NCBI RefSeq assembly: GCF_017832975.1
Contig: NZ_JAFIBI010000001.1
Location: forward strand, 2,976,001 to 3,040,000
DNA: 64,000 nt
Direction: 5' to 3'
Source of the DNA: Arthrobacter sp. PvP023
GTDB taxonomy: Bacteria > Actinomycetota > Actinomycetes > Actinomycetales > Micrococcaceae
Under the pieces are notes generated by a model. It had not been told where the DNA came from and did no database searches. It saw nothing but the letters and a program-made list of their open reading frames with translations. Shown one piece after another: positions 26,807 to 37,604 of the stretch. Every line of letters starts with the position of its first letter. Position 1 is the stretch's first letter. The translations under genes and the position numbers were made by a program.

Positions 26807-27667
26807 TTGGAACCAGCAGAAACAGCGTCGGAGCCGGCGGGACGCAGCGGTGGTCTAAACCGGGAAGCCGGAGGCCCGCTCCATGCACAAATCCGGGACA
26901 TCCTGCACCGGCAGATCGTGGACCTTGCACTGTCCCCGGGCTCCTCTCTGCCCACTGAAGAGGAACTGCAAAGACGGTTCGGGGTTTCCCGCAGCGTCGT
27001 GCGTCAGGCCCTGTCAGGCCTTGCTGACCTCGGCCTGATCCGACGTCAGCGCGGCCGCGGCAGCGTAGTGGCCGCAACGCCCGTCCTTCGACGTCACGTT
27101 CAGCGCGCGGGCGGCCTGGACGAACAGGCGGCCGCGCACGGCCAGCGCCTGCGCACCCATGTCCTCAGCGTGGAACCATCCGAGCCACCGCAGGCAGGCA
27201 TCGAGGCCCTGAACACCACCAATACCTGGAAAATTGAGCGGGTCCGCTACCTTGACGATCTTCCCGTTGCCTTCATGTGCACCTGGGTCCCGCGCGACTT
27301 CTTCCCGCACTTCACCGTAGAGCTGCTCGAAGACGCGTCACTTCTGAGCCTGATGCGCGACCACGGTTACCACCCTGCCGGGGGCCCCCGTCAGGTCCAG
27401 GCCGTGTCCTCAGATCCTGACCTGGCGCGGAAACTCAACATCAACACGCGGGAACCGCTGCTCCTGCTCCAAGGGGTAACCCGTGACGCTCTCGGCCATG
27501 GTCTCGAATGGTTCAATGTCTGGCACAGCCCCAACACCGTCTTCGACGTCGATGCACAAGTTACGACCCAGCCCGGGCGCGTCTCCCAAGAGCACATCCG
27601 CCGCCTGCGCAAACTGACCCAGCAACTTGAGTCAGAACTGGCCAACCTTGAACGAGGCGAACGCTAA
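26807..27667 (+). CDS. GntR family regulator (UTRA domain)
   Basis: This is a 286-residue HutC-subfamily regulator: winged helix with EELQRRFGVSRSVVRQALS and LIRRQRGRGSVVA, then a UTRA ligand domain (ERVRYLDDLPVAFMCTWVP). I start at TTG, eight bases after AAAGGAG; an in-frame GTG two codons earlier lies too close to the site, and the TTG further upstream has none. It faces the acid-sugar operon and presumably represses it until its sugar ligand accumulates. Confidence 0.9.
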   Translation: MEPAETASEPAGRSGGLNREAGGPLHAQIRDILHRQIVDLALSPGSSLPTEEELQRRFGVSRSVVRQALSGLADLGLIRRQRGRGSVVAATPVLRRHVQRAGGLDEQAAAHGQRLRTHVLSVEPSEPPQAGIEALNTTNTWKIERVRYLDDLPVAFMCTWVPRDFFPHFTVELLEDASLLSLMRDHGYHPAGGPRQVQAVSSDPDLARKLNINTREPLLLLQGVTRDALGHGLEWFNVWHSPNTVFDVDAQVTTQPGRVSQEHIRRLRKLTQQLESELANLERGER

Positions 27668-28216
27668 GAATCACTTGGCAGTGCAGATAACTTCTGACTT
27701 TGGTGCAGACGATTCCTGAAACTGATACCCGCCCGGGCACAAAAAATGGTACGGATCAGGTCTTAGGTGCGGTGCAGAGTCTCGCAACTCAAATGTTTCG
27801 AATCCCACGCCCTGCAAAAACTCGAAGCCCGGTTCCCCGAGTTGCGCTCCGGCCCCTCACACCCAGCGGTGACTCCGCTGTCAGAATGACGCCAAAATCT
27901 GACAGACACATCAACTGCCGGACGCGATAATCGGCCTCACGGCGGACACCGTGGATGAGCGGGTGAAAATAATTCACAAGATAACCGCGGGCGAGGTCGC
28001 CGAGCAAGCCAGGACGCACTGGGACGACGCGCTGGACGGAAGCTCATACTGACGGAATCATCAATGCCCGCGGGGAATCGGTCGCAAATCAGAGAAGATT
28101 TTCACCGCCGGAGAAGGTCATGTTGCCCACGCCCTGAACGACAATGAAGAGATAACAAGCACCAAACCGTCGACCGAGCAGGTAAGGAGCGCGCCGGCCC
28201 ACCAACGGCCACCAAC
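27668..28216. other. Gene-poor stretch with a possible protein remnant
   Basis: I find no believable complete gene here. One plus-strand frame (about 27907-28051: AIIGLTADTVDERVKIIHKI, ending GSSY stop) looks protein-like for about 45 codons but has a stop before it and no start. The rest shows no gene-like composition or recognisable motif. The segment lies between the GntR gene and the tRNA-Leu stub, so it may be decayed island-border DNA. Confidence 0.35.
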
Positions 28217-28239
28217 AAAAAAGGCCCCCCAAGGGGCCC
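28217..28239 (-). terminator. Rho-independent terminator downstream of tRNA-Leu stub
   Basis: On the minus strand GGCCCC-TTGG-GGGGCC is followed by six T residues. It lies 57 bp downstream of the tRNA-Leu 3' stub and fits a native tRNA terminator. Confidence 0.65.
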
Positions 28240-28296
28240 TCATGTGAACAGTTTGGCCACACTCAGGGGCCCACAAGCCCCTGAACAGGGAAAACA

Positions 28297-28319
28297 CGTG
28301 CCCGAGGTGGGACTCGAAC
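28297..28319 (-). repeat. tRNA-Leu 3'-end stub (putative att site), copy 1
   Basis: The minus strand reads TTCGAGTCCCACCTCGGGCA plus CG, matching the T-loop, T-stem 3' strand and acceptor 3' strand of a bacterial tRNA-Leu beginning GCCCGAG. The 5' part of the tRNA is absent and the bases before TTCGAGT cannot pair as a T-stem, so this is not a functional tRNA. The same 23 bp recur at 52171-52193. This is what site-specific integration into a tRNA gene leaves at one element end. Confidence 0.7.
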
Positions 28320-28367
28320 TGCATTCCAACCCTTGCAGACACTGGGAAGTCCCGAAAACATGCCGAG

Positions 28368-28430
28368 TACGACTCAGTCCGGCACTGGTACGGGCCAGTC
28401 GGACGGCAAGAGTGTGCACAATGTGCACAC
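28368..28430. repeat. Repeat-palindrome cassette, copy B
   Basis: Two 21-bp direct repeats start at 28368 and 28389 (TACGACTCAGTCCGGCACTG, TACGGGCCAGTCGGACGGCA). The perfect palindrome GTGTGCACAATGTGCACAC follows at 28412 and is trailed by GCTCTTTT. The first repeat starts 49 bp from the tRNA stub end, exactly as in the copy at 52242. From the palindrome to the AhpD-like gene (about 420 bp) I see no gene. Confidence 0.75.
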
Positions 28431-28852
28431 GCTCTTTTCCAAACTTCGATGCCCGATCCAACCGGCTCGCGCGCCCGCAGAGGCGCCGGAGTCCGCTAAC
28501 TCGGTTGATCCAGAACCAGTCCCCCGCGTTCTCGTCTCGCCCTCCCCTTACCGGCTGGTCGGCTACGACGACATCCCAGAATGGCTAACACGCAAAGGCA
28601 AAGCCAGGGTGTGCCAGCTGAGGCCAGAACGACGAAAGGTCCAATATCGGCGTTCAACGCAGGCCTGGGCCAGGAGGCGCTTCGCTAAATCTTGCTGATC
28701 CACATCAGTCGCCATGGGATCTCATGGTTCCGCTCATGATCAGGCCTCCGCCAGGCAACACCCGGCGTGTCAGGCCAGCCCCGGATCCACCGTTATTCAG
28801 ACAGTCCCGCACGGTTCCCACACCGGGAGGTCCTCCGGATGTGGGCCGTCGA

Positions 28853-29173
28853 TTAGTTTTTGAAGACTTCCTTGGCGACCATGATTGCCTGCATGGCCTT
28901 GGGCCAGCCGGCGTAGAAGGCCAGGTGGATGATGGCTTCTTTGAGTTCGGTTTCTGTCAGTCCGTTGACCTGGGCCCGGGCGAGGTGTCCGCGGAGCTGA
29001 TCGGTGCTTGCGGTGGTGACCAGGCTGGCAACCGTGATGAGGCTGCGGTCCCGTGGGGAGAGTTCGGTGCGCTCCCAGATATCTCCGAAGAGTACGCCGT
29101 CGGTGAGCTCGACGAGTTTGGGGGCGAAGTCGCCGATGAGCTGTTGGGCGCGGGTCTGGTTCGTGTCGGTCAT
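28853..29173 (-). CDS. Carboxymuconolactone decarboxylase/AhpD-like family protein
   Basis: This 106-residue all-helical protein matches the carboxymuconolactone decarboxylase fold: LSPRDRSLITVASLVTTAST, LRGHLARAQVNGLTETELKEA and HLAFYAGWPKAMQAI. It lacks the CxxC redox pair of AhpD, so peroxidase activity is unlikely. The HxxxAR-like segment is closer to decarboxylase-type or stand-alone members. It lies 49 bp after the flavodoxin gene in the same direction. Confidence 0.85.
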   Translation of the reverse strand: MTDTNQTRAQQLIGDFAPKLVELTDGVLFGDIWERTELSPRDRSLITVASLVTTASTDQLRGHLARAQVNGLTETELKEAIIHLAFYAGWPKAMQAIMVAKEVFKN

Positions 29174-29221
29174 GGGAACGGTCCTTCCGGGTGAATGACG
29201 GCTTGATGCTTTGGCGTGAGG

Positions 29222-29932
29222 TCAGGTTTGAAGGAGGCCGGTGCGGCGAAGCCACGAGTCGACGTCCGCCCCTGCGTTTAGGACTTCCTCGCCCCGTATG
29301 GCGAGCCCTTCGGCGATGACGGCGCCTGGGCAGGAGCGGGCGTAGTCACGTTCTGTGGTTCCCAGCGCGCTCATGGCGTGGGTGGTGACGGGATGGATGG
29401 TCTTGCCGGTGAAGTCGTGGCTTTCGACGAATGTGGTCATGATCATCGGTGCCCTGACGTTCCAGATTCCGCTGGCAAGGAGCACTGTGTCGTATTGTCC
29501 GATGTCGGCCAGCGGGGTGGTGATGGCGGGCCGGGCATCAATGTTCTGCTCGCGGACGTTCCTTGCCACCGTGGCGTCGTAACCGTCCGGGTAGGGTTCT
29601 GCCGCCTCGATCCGGTGAACGTCGCAGCCTGTCCGGTCCCGGATCATGCCGGCGAGGACTTCGGTGTTGCCGACGATGAGGTTGGTCCGTCCGCCGTTGT
29701 AGTAGTTCTCCCCTGCCCGTGAAAAGTACACCAGCAGGATTCGGCTGGTGTTTCCCGGGGGCACGGGGGGATTCGGTGCCGGGCGGCCGTCTTGTTTAGG
29801 CATGGTGGTGGTTTCCGGGTCAGTTTTTCGTGGGGCGCATCCCGATATGGCGGCGCCGGTAAGGGTGCTGGCCAGCGCTCCGGCCCCAATTTTGAGCATG
29901 GAGCGCCGGCCAACGACGTGCAGTGTGGTCAT
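29222..29932 (-). CDS. Exported flavodoxin (Tat-type lipoprotein signal)
   Basis: This 236-residue protein begins with a twin-arginine-like signal (GRRSMLKIGAGALASTL) ending in a lipobox-like ISGC, then a Pro-rich linker, then a flavodoxin domain (ILLVYFSRAGENYY ... DTVLLASGIWNVRAPMIM ... FVESHDFTGKTIHPVTTHAM). Flavodoxins bind FMN and carry electrons. Export through Tat with cofactor already bound, followed by lipid anchoring, would place it outside the membrane. It sits between the AhpD-like and aldo/keto reductase genes. Confidence 0.82.
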   Translation of the reverse strand: MTTLHVVGRRSMLKIGAGALASTLTGAAISGCAPRKTDPETTTMPKQDGRPAPNPPVPPGNTSRILLVYFSRAGENYYNGGRTNLIVGNTEVLAGMIRDRTGCDVHRIEAAEPYPDGYDATVARNVREQNIDARPAITTPLADIGQYDTVLLASGIWNVRAPMIMTTFVESHDFTGKTIHPVTTHAMSALGTTERDYARSCPGAVIAEGLAIRGEEVLNAGADVDSWLRRTGLLQT

Positions 29933-29943
29933 GGTGGCTGGGA

Positions 29944-31240
<1,297 letters not shown>

Positions 31241-31244
<4 letters not shown>

Positions 31245-32614
31245 GGTGTCTTCCGTCGATCGTTGCGTAGCGTCATGGAGGCCAGGACGAGCAGGACGAG
31301 GATGGCGGCGGTCCAGCCGAGGCTTGTGCGCAGGCCATCCATGAAGCCCTTTCCGGTCAGCAGCGCACCGAAGACTGCGACGCCGAGTGAACCTCCGACT
31401 TGCCGTGCGGTGTTGACGACGCCGCTCGCTGTGCCGGCGCGTTCGGCCGGCACGTGGTCCATGACCAGGGCGATGATCGGCGGGACGGTGAAGGACCCGC
31501 CGACGCCGACCGGCACCATCACCGCCGCGACGAGCAGCACCGGGCTGTCCGCCGGGAGGATGCAGAGCCCGGCAAGGCCCAGGGCCATGATCAGCTGCCC
31601 TGCCGCGATCATGGCAACCTGCCCGAAGCGGGCCATTAGCCGGGCTACCAACGGGTTGAGCAGGGCAACGAGTGCTGTCATGGGCAGGAACAGCAGGCCG
31701 GTCTCCAACGCCGTGGCGCCGCGCTGCTGCTGGAAGTACAGGCTTTGCAGGAAGACGACGCCGTAAAAGGCCGCCATTGTTGCCACGGCAACGCCAAGCG
31801 TGGTGGAGACGGTGCGGGAACTGAAGATATCCATGGGAAGCATCGGAGCCCGGGCCTTGACCTGCACCACCAGAAAGACCACGAGTGCAGCTGCGCCCAC
31901 TGCGAAGACGGAAAGGATCGCAGGGCTCCCATAACCGGCGGAGGCGCCCTCGATGATGCCGTACGTCAGGCTCGCCAGGGCCAGCACAGCGCTGATCTGC
32001 CCGGCCCAGTCGAAGGGCATCGGACGCCGTGGTGACCTGGCGACCCGCGCCAGGACCAGCAGAGCCAAAGCCCCGACCGGCAGGTTGACCAGGAAGATCA
32101 GCCGCCAGTCGATAACGGTGAGTAACCCACCAAGAACCGGCCCGGCAGCAGCGGCCACGGAGCCGCCCAAACCCCAGTAGACAATGGCACGGCCGCGCTG
32201 CACAGCGTCGTGGTAGGCCTCCCGGATCAGGGCCAAGGAAGCCGGGGTGATCATTGCCGCCCCGATCCCCTGCAGGATTCGACCCGCCACCAGCAGTGGA
32301 AGGTTCGGGCTGAACGCACACGCAGCGGAGGCCAGCGTGAACAGGATCATCCCGATTCCGTAGGCACGTCGTGCACCGACGCCGTCGGAGAATGTTCCAG
32401 CGAAGAGCTGAAGCGCAGAAAACATCAGCGTGTAGCCGGTCACAACCCATTGGAGCCCGGCCAAACCGCCGCCGAGATCATCCCGGATTGCCGGCAGGGC
32501 GACGTTCACAATCTGGGCATCGAGGGCCACGACAAAAAAGCCCAGCATGGCCACCGCGAGAGAAGCGCGGGGCCGCGCCATCGTCACGGGAGGGCTGGCA
32601 GCAGACACAGGCAT
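31241..32614 (-). CDS. MFS drug exporter, DHA2 (EmrB/QacA) type
   Basis: This 457-residue transporter has about fourteen membrane helices: FFVVALDAQIVNVALPAIRD (helix 1 with the D/N motif) and LQWVVTGYTLMFSALQLFAG are hallmarks of DHA2 exporters. The ATG follows AAAGGAC; an upstream extension is not needed. It should pump lipophilic toxic compounds out using the proton gradient. Divergent from the MmyB-type regulator, it is the first gene of a five-gene minus-strand run. Confidence 0.92.
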
Positions 32615-32744
32615 GGGGTCCTTTCGAAACCGGAGGAGAAGCTGATTCAAGAAAACCAGCCCTCTCACATACGTAGGAGTCCCTGTCGTACGGTGTACTG
32701 CCAGTACCTGTTAGCAGCACCCCCGGCCGTCGTAGCGTAGGGAA

Positions 32745-33653
32745 ATGGACAACACCAAGGACGTCCGCGAGTTCCTTATGAGCCGCCGGGCGCGCATCAC
32801 ACCCACCCAGGCGGGGCTTACCGTCTTCAGCGGCACGCGGCGGGTCGCCGGGCTCAAACGCGAGGAAGTGGCCATGCTGACCGGCGTCAGCAGCGAATAC
32901 TACGCGCGCCTCGAACGCGGGAACCTCCGGGGCGTGTCGGATTCGGTTCTGGACTCGCTGGCACGGGCATTGCAGCTGGATGAGGCAGAACGGGCACATC
33001 TGATGGATCTGGCAAAAGCCGCTGAACCCCCGCGGCCCGCAGGAGGCAGCCGCCGGGCCCGCGCTCAGGTCCGGCCCAGCGTCGAGCGGATCCTGACCGG
33101 GATGACAGGAACGCCCGCCTACATCCGTAATTCCAAGATGGAGATCATGGCCGCGAACGAGCTCTGTTTCGCGCTCTACACCGGCATCCTCAGCCCGGAG
33201 GTCCTGCCGCTCAACCTCGCCCGGTTTATGTTCCTCGACCCGCGTTCACAGGACTTCTTCGTCGACTGGAACACCCTCGCAGACGATTTTGCCGCCGCAC
33301 TCCGCACGGAGTCCGGCCGCAACCCGCGCGACCGATACCTGAACAGCCTCATCGGCGACCTCGCCGCCGGCAGTACCGAGTTCTCCACGCGCTGGGCCCG
33401 GCACAACGTCCGCTTCCACCGCACAGCCCGCAAGACCATGCGCAATCCGCTCGTCGGGGAGATCGAACTTACCGGCGACGCACTCGACCTCCCCGGAGAA
33501 GGTCTGACCCTCATCGCGTACACCGCGGAACCGGGCAGCCATGCGGAGGAACAGCTTGCCTTCCTCGCCAGTTGGAGCAGCACCGGGAAGGTTCCGGTCA
33601 AACAGGACGCCAGCATCCCCGTTCTGCCCACGCCACCTCACAGCGATCTTTAG
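32745..33653 (+). CDS. XRE family regulator with MmyB-like ligand domain
   Basis: This is a 302-residue regulator with an amino-terminal helix-turn-helix (RVAGLKREEVAMLTGVSSEY, YARLERGN) and a MmyB-type ligand-binding domain from about residue 105. MmyB-like regulators in actinobacteria and proteobacteria usually control a divergent SDR or exporter gene and bind fatty-acid-like molecules. The 130-bp gap to the exporter would hold the shared promoter. No clear palindromic operator stands out. Confidence 0.9.
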   Translation: MDNTKDVREFLMSRRARITPTQAGLTVFSGTRRVAGLKREEVAMLTGVSSEYYARLERGNLRGVSDSVLDSLARALQLDEAERAHLMDLAKAAEPPRPAGGSRRARAQVRPSVERILTGMTGTPAYIRNSKMEIMAANELCFALYTGILSPEVLPLNLARFMFLDPRSQDFFVDWNTLADDFAAALRTESGRNPRDRYLNSLIGDLAAGSTEFSTRWARHNVRFHRTARKTMRNPLVGEIELTGDALDLPGEGLTLIAYTAEPGSHAEEQLAFLASWSSTGKVPVKQDASIPVLPTPPHSDL

Positions 33654-33753
33654 GCATACCGGGGCGCGGCCTGCAGTCCGGCCGGCTGGTCTCAGGCCGT
33701 GATCCACATCGACCCAGTTGTGCGCGTGTTCGCGCATCAGAGAAGGGTATGTC

Positions 33754-34485
33754 ATGAGTACAAACAACGGCCCCACCCGGGTGGCATTGGTCACCGGGGC
33801 TTCCTCGGGGATCGGGGAGGCTACTGCCCGTGCCTTCCATGCGTTGGGCTTCAAAGTCGCGCTACTGGCCCGCCGTACCGAGCGGATTGAGGCCATAGCG
33901 GACGAACTCGGCGAACGAGCGGTTGCGGTGGCAGCAGACGTCACCGACAGGGAGGCCCTGGTCGCTGCGGCCGAACGGGTCAAGGCGGAACTTGGCAGGG
34001 TGGACATTCTCGTCAACAACGCCGGCCTCATGCTGCTGGGCCCGTTCGGCTCGGCGCAGCGTGACGACTATCGCCGGATGATCGAAGTCAACCTGCTCGG
34101 CGCCATCACCGCGACGGAGGTCTTCCTCGACCAACTTGTCGACGGTGGCGGCGACATCGTGAACATCTCCTCGGTCGCCGGACGCACCGCCCGTGCCGGG
34201 AACGGCGTGTACGCGGCAACGAAATGGGGACTGAACGGCTGGTCCGAGTCGCTGCGCCAGGAACTGTTGCCGGATGTACGTGTGACGCTCATTGAGCCCG
34301 GCGTAGTGGCGACCGAACTGCCGACCCACATCACCCACGAGGCGACAAACGCGGCGGTCAATGAGATGTACGGCAAGGCAACGGTGACGCCGGACGACGT
34401 TGCCGAAGTCATCGCGTTCGCCGTTCAGCGGCCGAAGCACCTGGCTATCAATGAGATCCTGCTGCGCCCGGCAACCCAGGCCTGA
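33754..34485 (+). CDS. Short-chain dehydrogenase/reductase
   Basis: This 243-residue classical SDR has TGASSGIG, LVNNAG, catalytic Ser-Tyr-Lys (NISSVAGRTARAGNGVYAATK) and EPGVVATELPTH, close to the YdfG/serine-3-dehydrogenase group. The ATG follows AGAAGGG; the upstream in-frame ATG is unsupported. It is the usual partner of MmyB-type regulators and begins a plus-strand run with an aldo/keto reductase, NmrA-like protein and sugar-efflux-type exporter. Confidence 0.92.
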   Translation: MSTNNGPTRVALVTGASSGIGEATARAFHALGFKVALLARRTERIEAIADELGERAVAVAADVTDREALVAAAERVKAELGRVDILVNNAGLMLLGPFGSAQRDDYRRMIEVNLLGAITATEVFLDQLVDGGGDIVNISSVAGRTARAGNGVYAATKWGLNGWSESLRQELLPDVRVTLIEPGVVATELPTHITHEATNAAVNEMYGKATVTPDDVAEVIAFAVQRPKHLAINEILLRPATQA

Positions 34486-34590
34486 CCAGACCACGTAAGA
34501 CGCTGGGTAGAGCGGCCGGTAAACGCAACGCCGAGTCCCGATAAGTGGCGCCCGCTCCACGACGAAAGAACCAAAAATGAAGGAGAGAAC

Positions 34591-35478
34591 ATGTCATTCA
34601 GCAAGAACTTGACCCTCAACAACGGCGTCGAGATGCCTGCCCTGGGCTTCGGAGTCTTCCAGACGCCGCCCGCTGAGACCGCCGAGGCAGTCAGCACAGC
34701 ACTGTCCACCGGATACCGTCTCATCGACACGGCCGCCGCCTACGGAAATGAACGCGGCGTCGGTGACGCGATCCGGGCAGCAGGACTTTCCCGTGACGAT
34801 GTCTTCATCGAATCAAAGGTATGGATCAGCGACTACGGCTACGACGAGACCCTGCACGCCTTCGATAAAAGCGCCCGTAAACTCGGCGTCGAGGTCATCG
34901 ATCTGTTCCTCCTGCACCAGGCGCTGCCCGGCGAGTTCGACAAGACGGTTGCCGCTTACCGGGCGCTCGAGAAGCTGCTCGCCGATGGCAAAGTCCGTTC
35001 CATCGGCGTGAGCAACTTCATGCGTCCGCACCTGGAGACGCTGCTCGCTGAAACGTCCGTGGTTCCCGCGGTCAACCAGATTGAGGTGCACCCCTACTTT
35101 GCCCAAGCCGAGCTGCAGGCATTCGGGGCAGAGCATGGAATCCTCACCCAGGCATGGTCCCCCATCGGCGGAATCACCTCCTACCGCGGTGACGGCTCGA
35201 CAAGCACTTTCGAAGACCCGGACATTCTTGCGATCGCTGAAGCCCACGGAAAGACCGCCGCACAGGTCATGCTGCGCTGGCATCTCCAGGAAGGCCGGGC
35301 TGCCATCCCCAAGTCGGTGAAGCCGGCCCGCATCGCCGAAAACTTTGACGTGTTCGACTTCGAGCTCACCGCCGAGCAGCTCGTCCGGATCGACGCGCTC
35401 GACACCGGGGTACGGGGCGGACCCGAACCCGAAGCCATCACCCTGGAGTCCTTCGGGCGGGACATCCCCGAAGAATGA
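34591..35478 (+). CDS. Aldo/keto reductase
   Basis: This 295-residue aldo/keto reductase has the Asp/Tyr/Lys/His tetrad (LIDTAAAYGNE, IESKVW, FLLHQA) and cofactor loop IPKSVKPARI. It is clearly homologous to the reductase at 29944-30801; both start with [14 protein letters not shown] or [14 protein letters not shown] sequence. An AAGGAGAG precedes ATG. The stop overlaps the next start (ATGA). Confidence 0.92.
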   Translation: MSFSKNLTLNNGVEMPALGFGVFQTPPAETAEAVSTALSTGYRLIDTAAAYGNERGVGDAIRAAGLSRDDVFIESKVWISDYGYDETLHAFDKSARKLGVEVIDLFLLHQALPGEFDKTVAAYRALEKLLADGKVRSIGVSNFMRPHLETLLAETSVVPAVNQIEVHPYFAQAELQAFGAEHGILTQAWSPIGGITSYRGDGSTSTFEDPDILAIAEAHGKTAAQVMLRWHLQEGRAAIPKSVKPARIAENFDVFDFELTAEQLVRIDALDTGVRGGPEPEAITLESFGRDIPEE

Positions 35479-36236
35479 CCGACGCGACGCCTCTCACTGT
35501 TCTAGTCGTCGGATCCACCGGCAGCATCGGAATTCCGACAGTTCGCGAAGCACTATCCCAAGGCTTCCAGGTGCGGGCACTCATTCGCGACGCCGGGCGG
35601 GCGGTGCAGCTGCCTTCCGGCGCCGCTCCGGTCGTCGGGGACCTTACCCGGGTGGAAACCCTGGCCGGTGCCGTCGACGGCGTGGATGCGGTGGTTTTCA
35701 CGCACGGCTCCCACGGCGGCCGCGGCCAGGCCGAATCCGTCGACTACGGTGCCGTGCGGAACACGCTTTTCGCCCTCAACGGACGTCGGGCCCGGCTCGC
35801 GCTTATGACCGCCGTGGGAACGACCGACCGGGCGACCGAGGGCCACGACTGGAAGCGACGGGCAGAGCGACTGGTCCGAGCCTCAGGGAACCCCTACACA
35901 ATCGTCCGCCCCGACTGGTTCGACTACAACACCCCCGAGGAACGGCACATTGTCATGCGGCAAGGCGACACGCAGAGCACAGCGTCACCCGCAGACGGCG
36001 TGATCGCGCGTGACCAGATAGCCCGCGTGCTCATCGACAGCCTCCACAGCGATGCAGCCAATCACAAAACCCTGGAACTCGTTGCCGGGAAAGGCACGGC
36101 ACAGGACGACCTCACCGCCACCTTTGCCGCGCTCCTCAGCGATGACGGACCGGACGGCGCCCTGGACAAGGACAACATGCCCCTCTCCCGGGAACCTGAA
36201 CGCGTGTGCGACGACCTCGACGAGATCCGCAGGTGA
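35475..36236 (+). CDS. NAD(P)-binding protein, NmrA/atypical SDR
   Basis: This 253-residue atypical SDR has the nucleotide motif VLVVGSTGSIGIPTV and NmrA-like VVFTHGSHGG and YTIVRPDWFDYN segments. The canonical YxxxK is not evident, so it may sense or isomerise rather than reduce. Translationally coupled with the aldo/keto reductase by a 4-bp overlap. Confidence 0.85.
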   Translation: MTDATPLTVLVVGSTGSIGIPTVREALSQGFQVRALIRDAGRAVQLPSGAAPVVGDLTRVETLAGAVDGVDAVVFTHGSHGGRGQAESVDYGAVRNTLFALNGRRARLALMTAVGTTDRATEGHDWKRRAERLVRASGNPYTIVRPDWFDYNTPEERHIVMRQGDTQSTASPADGVIARDQIARVLIDSLHSDAANHKTLELVAGKGTAQDDLTATFAALLSDDGPDGALDKDNMPLSREPERVCDDLDEIRR

Positions 36237-36271
36237 CACCCGACAGCCATCAGCCCGACGGAAGGGAATCG

Positions 36272-37471
36272 GTGAACAAGCTACTCGTGCCATCATCGGC
36301 ACTTCTGTGGGGCCTGCAGCTGGCCTTCCTCAGTCCCGCCCTCGCACTGATCCTTGTCAACCTCTATGGGGCCAGCACCGCTGAGGTGGGCTGGGTACTC
36401 GGCGTCTACAACGGCAGCGGCTTCATCGCATCGCTGTTACTGCCCGCCTATGCCGACAAGAAAAGCGACTATCTGGGCCCGATGCTGGTTTGTGGAGCGC
36501 TGACGCTGCTGCTGGCCGTAGTTCTGGGTTTCGCAACCACGCTGCCGGCCGCCACGCTCGCCCTGATGCTGATCGGGGGTCCGGCGGGCGTGGGCAGCTC
36601 AATGCTGTTCGCCCACCTCCGCCATTCAGGTGCAGGCCCTTCCACTGTCATCAACACCCGGGCGATAGTATCGGTGGCCTGGGTGGCAGGCCCACCGGCG
36701 GCAACCTTCATCATGGGCTGGTTCGGCAACCGCGCCATGCTGCTGGCCATCGCCGCAGTCGCCGTCATCAACATCGCCACCACCGCGTTGATGATCAAGG
36801 CCCGCAACGCCGCGCATGCAGGCGCTGCGGCAGGGAGCCGTCAGGTTCCGGCGGCCCCGACCCCGGAGGAGGAGCCGCCCGTCGGCCTTCTCCGTGTTGG
36901 GCTCATCGTGGCCGCTTTCATCCTGCTGCAAGCCACCAACGCCACAGCCATGACAATCATGACCATCTACGTGACGGAGACTCTCAGGTTGGACATGATG
37001 TGGGCGGGCATCGCCCTCGGCGTTGCCGCCGCCCTCGAGGTGCCCGCCCTGCTGCTCGTCGGCCGGCTCACCAGCCGCTTTTACCAGCTCGGCCTGCTCG
37101 CCACCAGCTGCATAGCGGGAATCTGCTACTACGTTGGCCTGAGCGTAACCACCGGCCCCCTGATGCTGCTTGTCCTGCAGCTGCTGAACGCCTGGTCCTT
37201 CGCAGGAATCGCCGGCGTCGGGCTGCCGCTGTTCCAACACATGATTCCCCGGCCGGGCCTGTCCACCGGCCTGTACATGAACACCCGCAGAATCGGCGCC
37301 ATCGTGTCCGGGCCCATCATCGCGGCAGGCTCCCTCACCGCGCTCGGCCAACGCGGCATCTTCCTCACCAGCGCAGCCCTCACCCTCCTTGGCCTTGCCA
37401 TCATCGTCATCGACAACCGAACAAACCAAGCCGCGGCCGACCGTTCAGCTCTCCCCATTGAGGCAAGCTGA
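36272..37471 (+). CDS. MFS exporter, sugar efflux (SET) type
   Basis: This 399-residue, twelve-helix MFS protein resembles SetA/SetB-type exporters: VGWVLGVYNGSGFIASLLLP early, GVGLPLFQHMIPRPGLSTGL and NTRRIGAIVSGPII late. I choose GTG preceded by GAAGGGAA; an earlier GTG overlapping the previous stop has no site. It would export a sugar, glycoside or drug. It closes the run started by the SDR gene. Confidence 0.85.
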   Translation: MNKLLVPSSALLWGLQLAFLSPALALILVNLYGASTAEVGWVLGVYNGSGFIASLLLPAYADKKSDYLGPMLVCGALTLLLAVVLGFATTLPAATLALMLIGGPAGVGSSMLFAHLRHSGAGPSTVINTRAIVSVAWVAGPPAATFIMGWFGNRAMLLAIAAVAVINIATTALMIKARNAAHAGAAAGSRQVPAAPTPEEEPPVGLLRVGLIVAAFILLQATNATAMTIMTIYVTETLRLDMMWAGIALGVAAALEVPALLLVGRLTSRFYQLGLLATSCIAGICYYVGLSVTTGPLMLLVLQLLNAWSFAGIAGVGLPLFQHMIPRPGLSTGLYMNTRRIGAIVSGPIIAAGSLTALGQRGIFLTSAALTLLGLAIIVIDNRTNQAAADRSALPIEAS

Positions 37472-37604
37472 AGCCGGTTGCGAGCAATAGGCGGATCCTT
37501 AAACCCGCCTGCTCCTCCCAGCAAGTAAAGACGGTAGATGCTTGTGGAAGCTGGCCACGCTGACACCGGCTCGCTTAGCCCCGGGCGGAGCAACCGAAAC
37601 GGCA

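Noticed and set aside
28297..28430. A complete tRNA gene on the minus strand
   Set aside because: Only the T-loop to acceptor end fits; no D-arm, anticodon stem or 5' acceptor GCCCGAG is present at the right distance.
28412..28430. The palindrome as a simple rho-independent terminator
   Set aside because: Copies B and D have a short T-run, but A does not, and the fixed repeat spacing in all three is not explained by termination.
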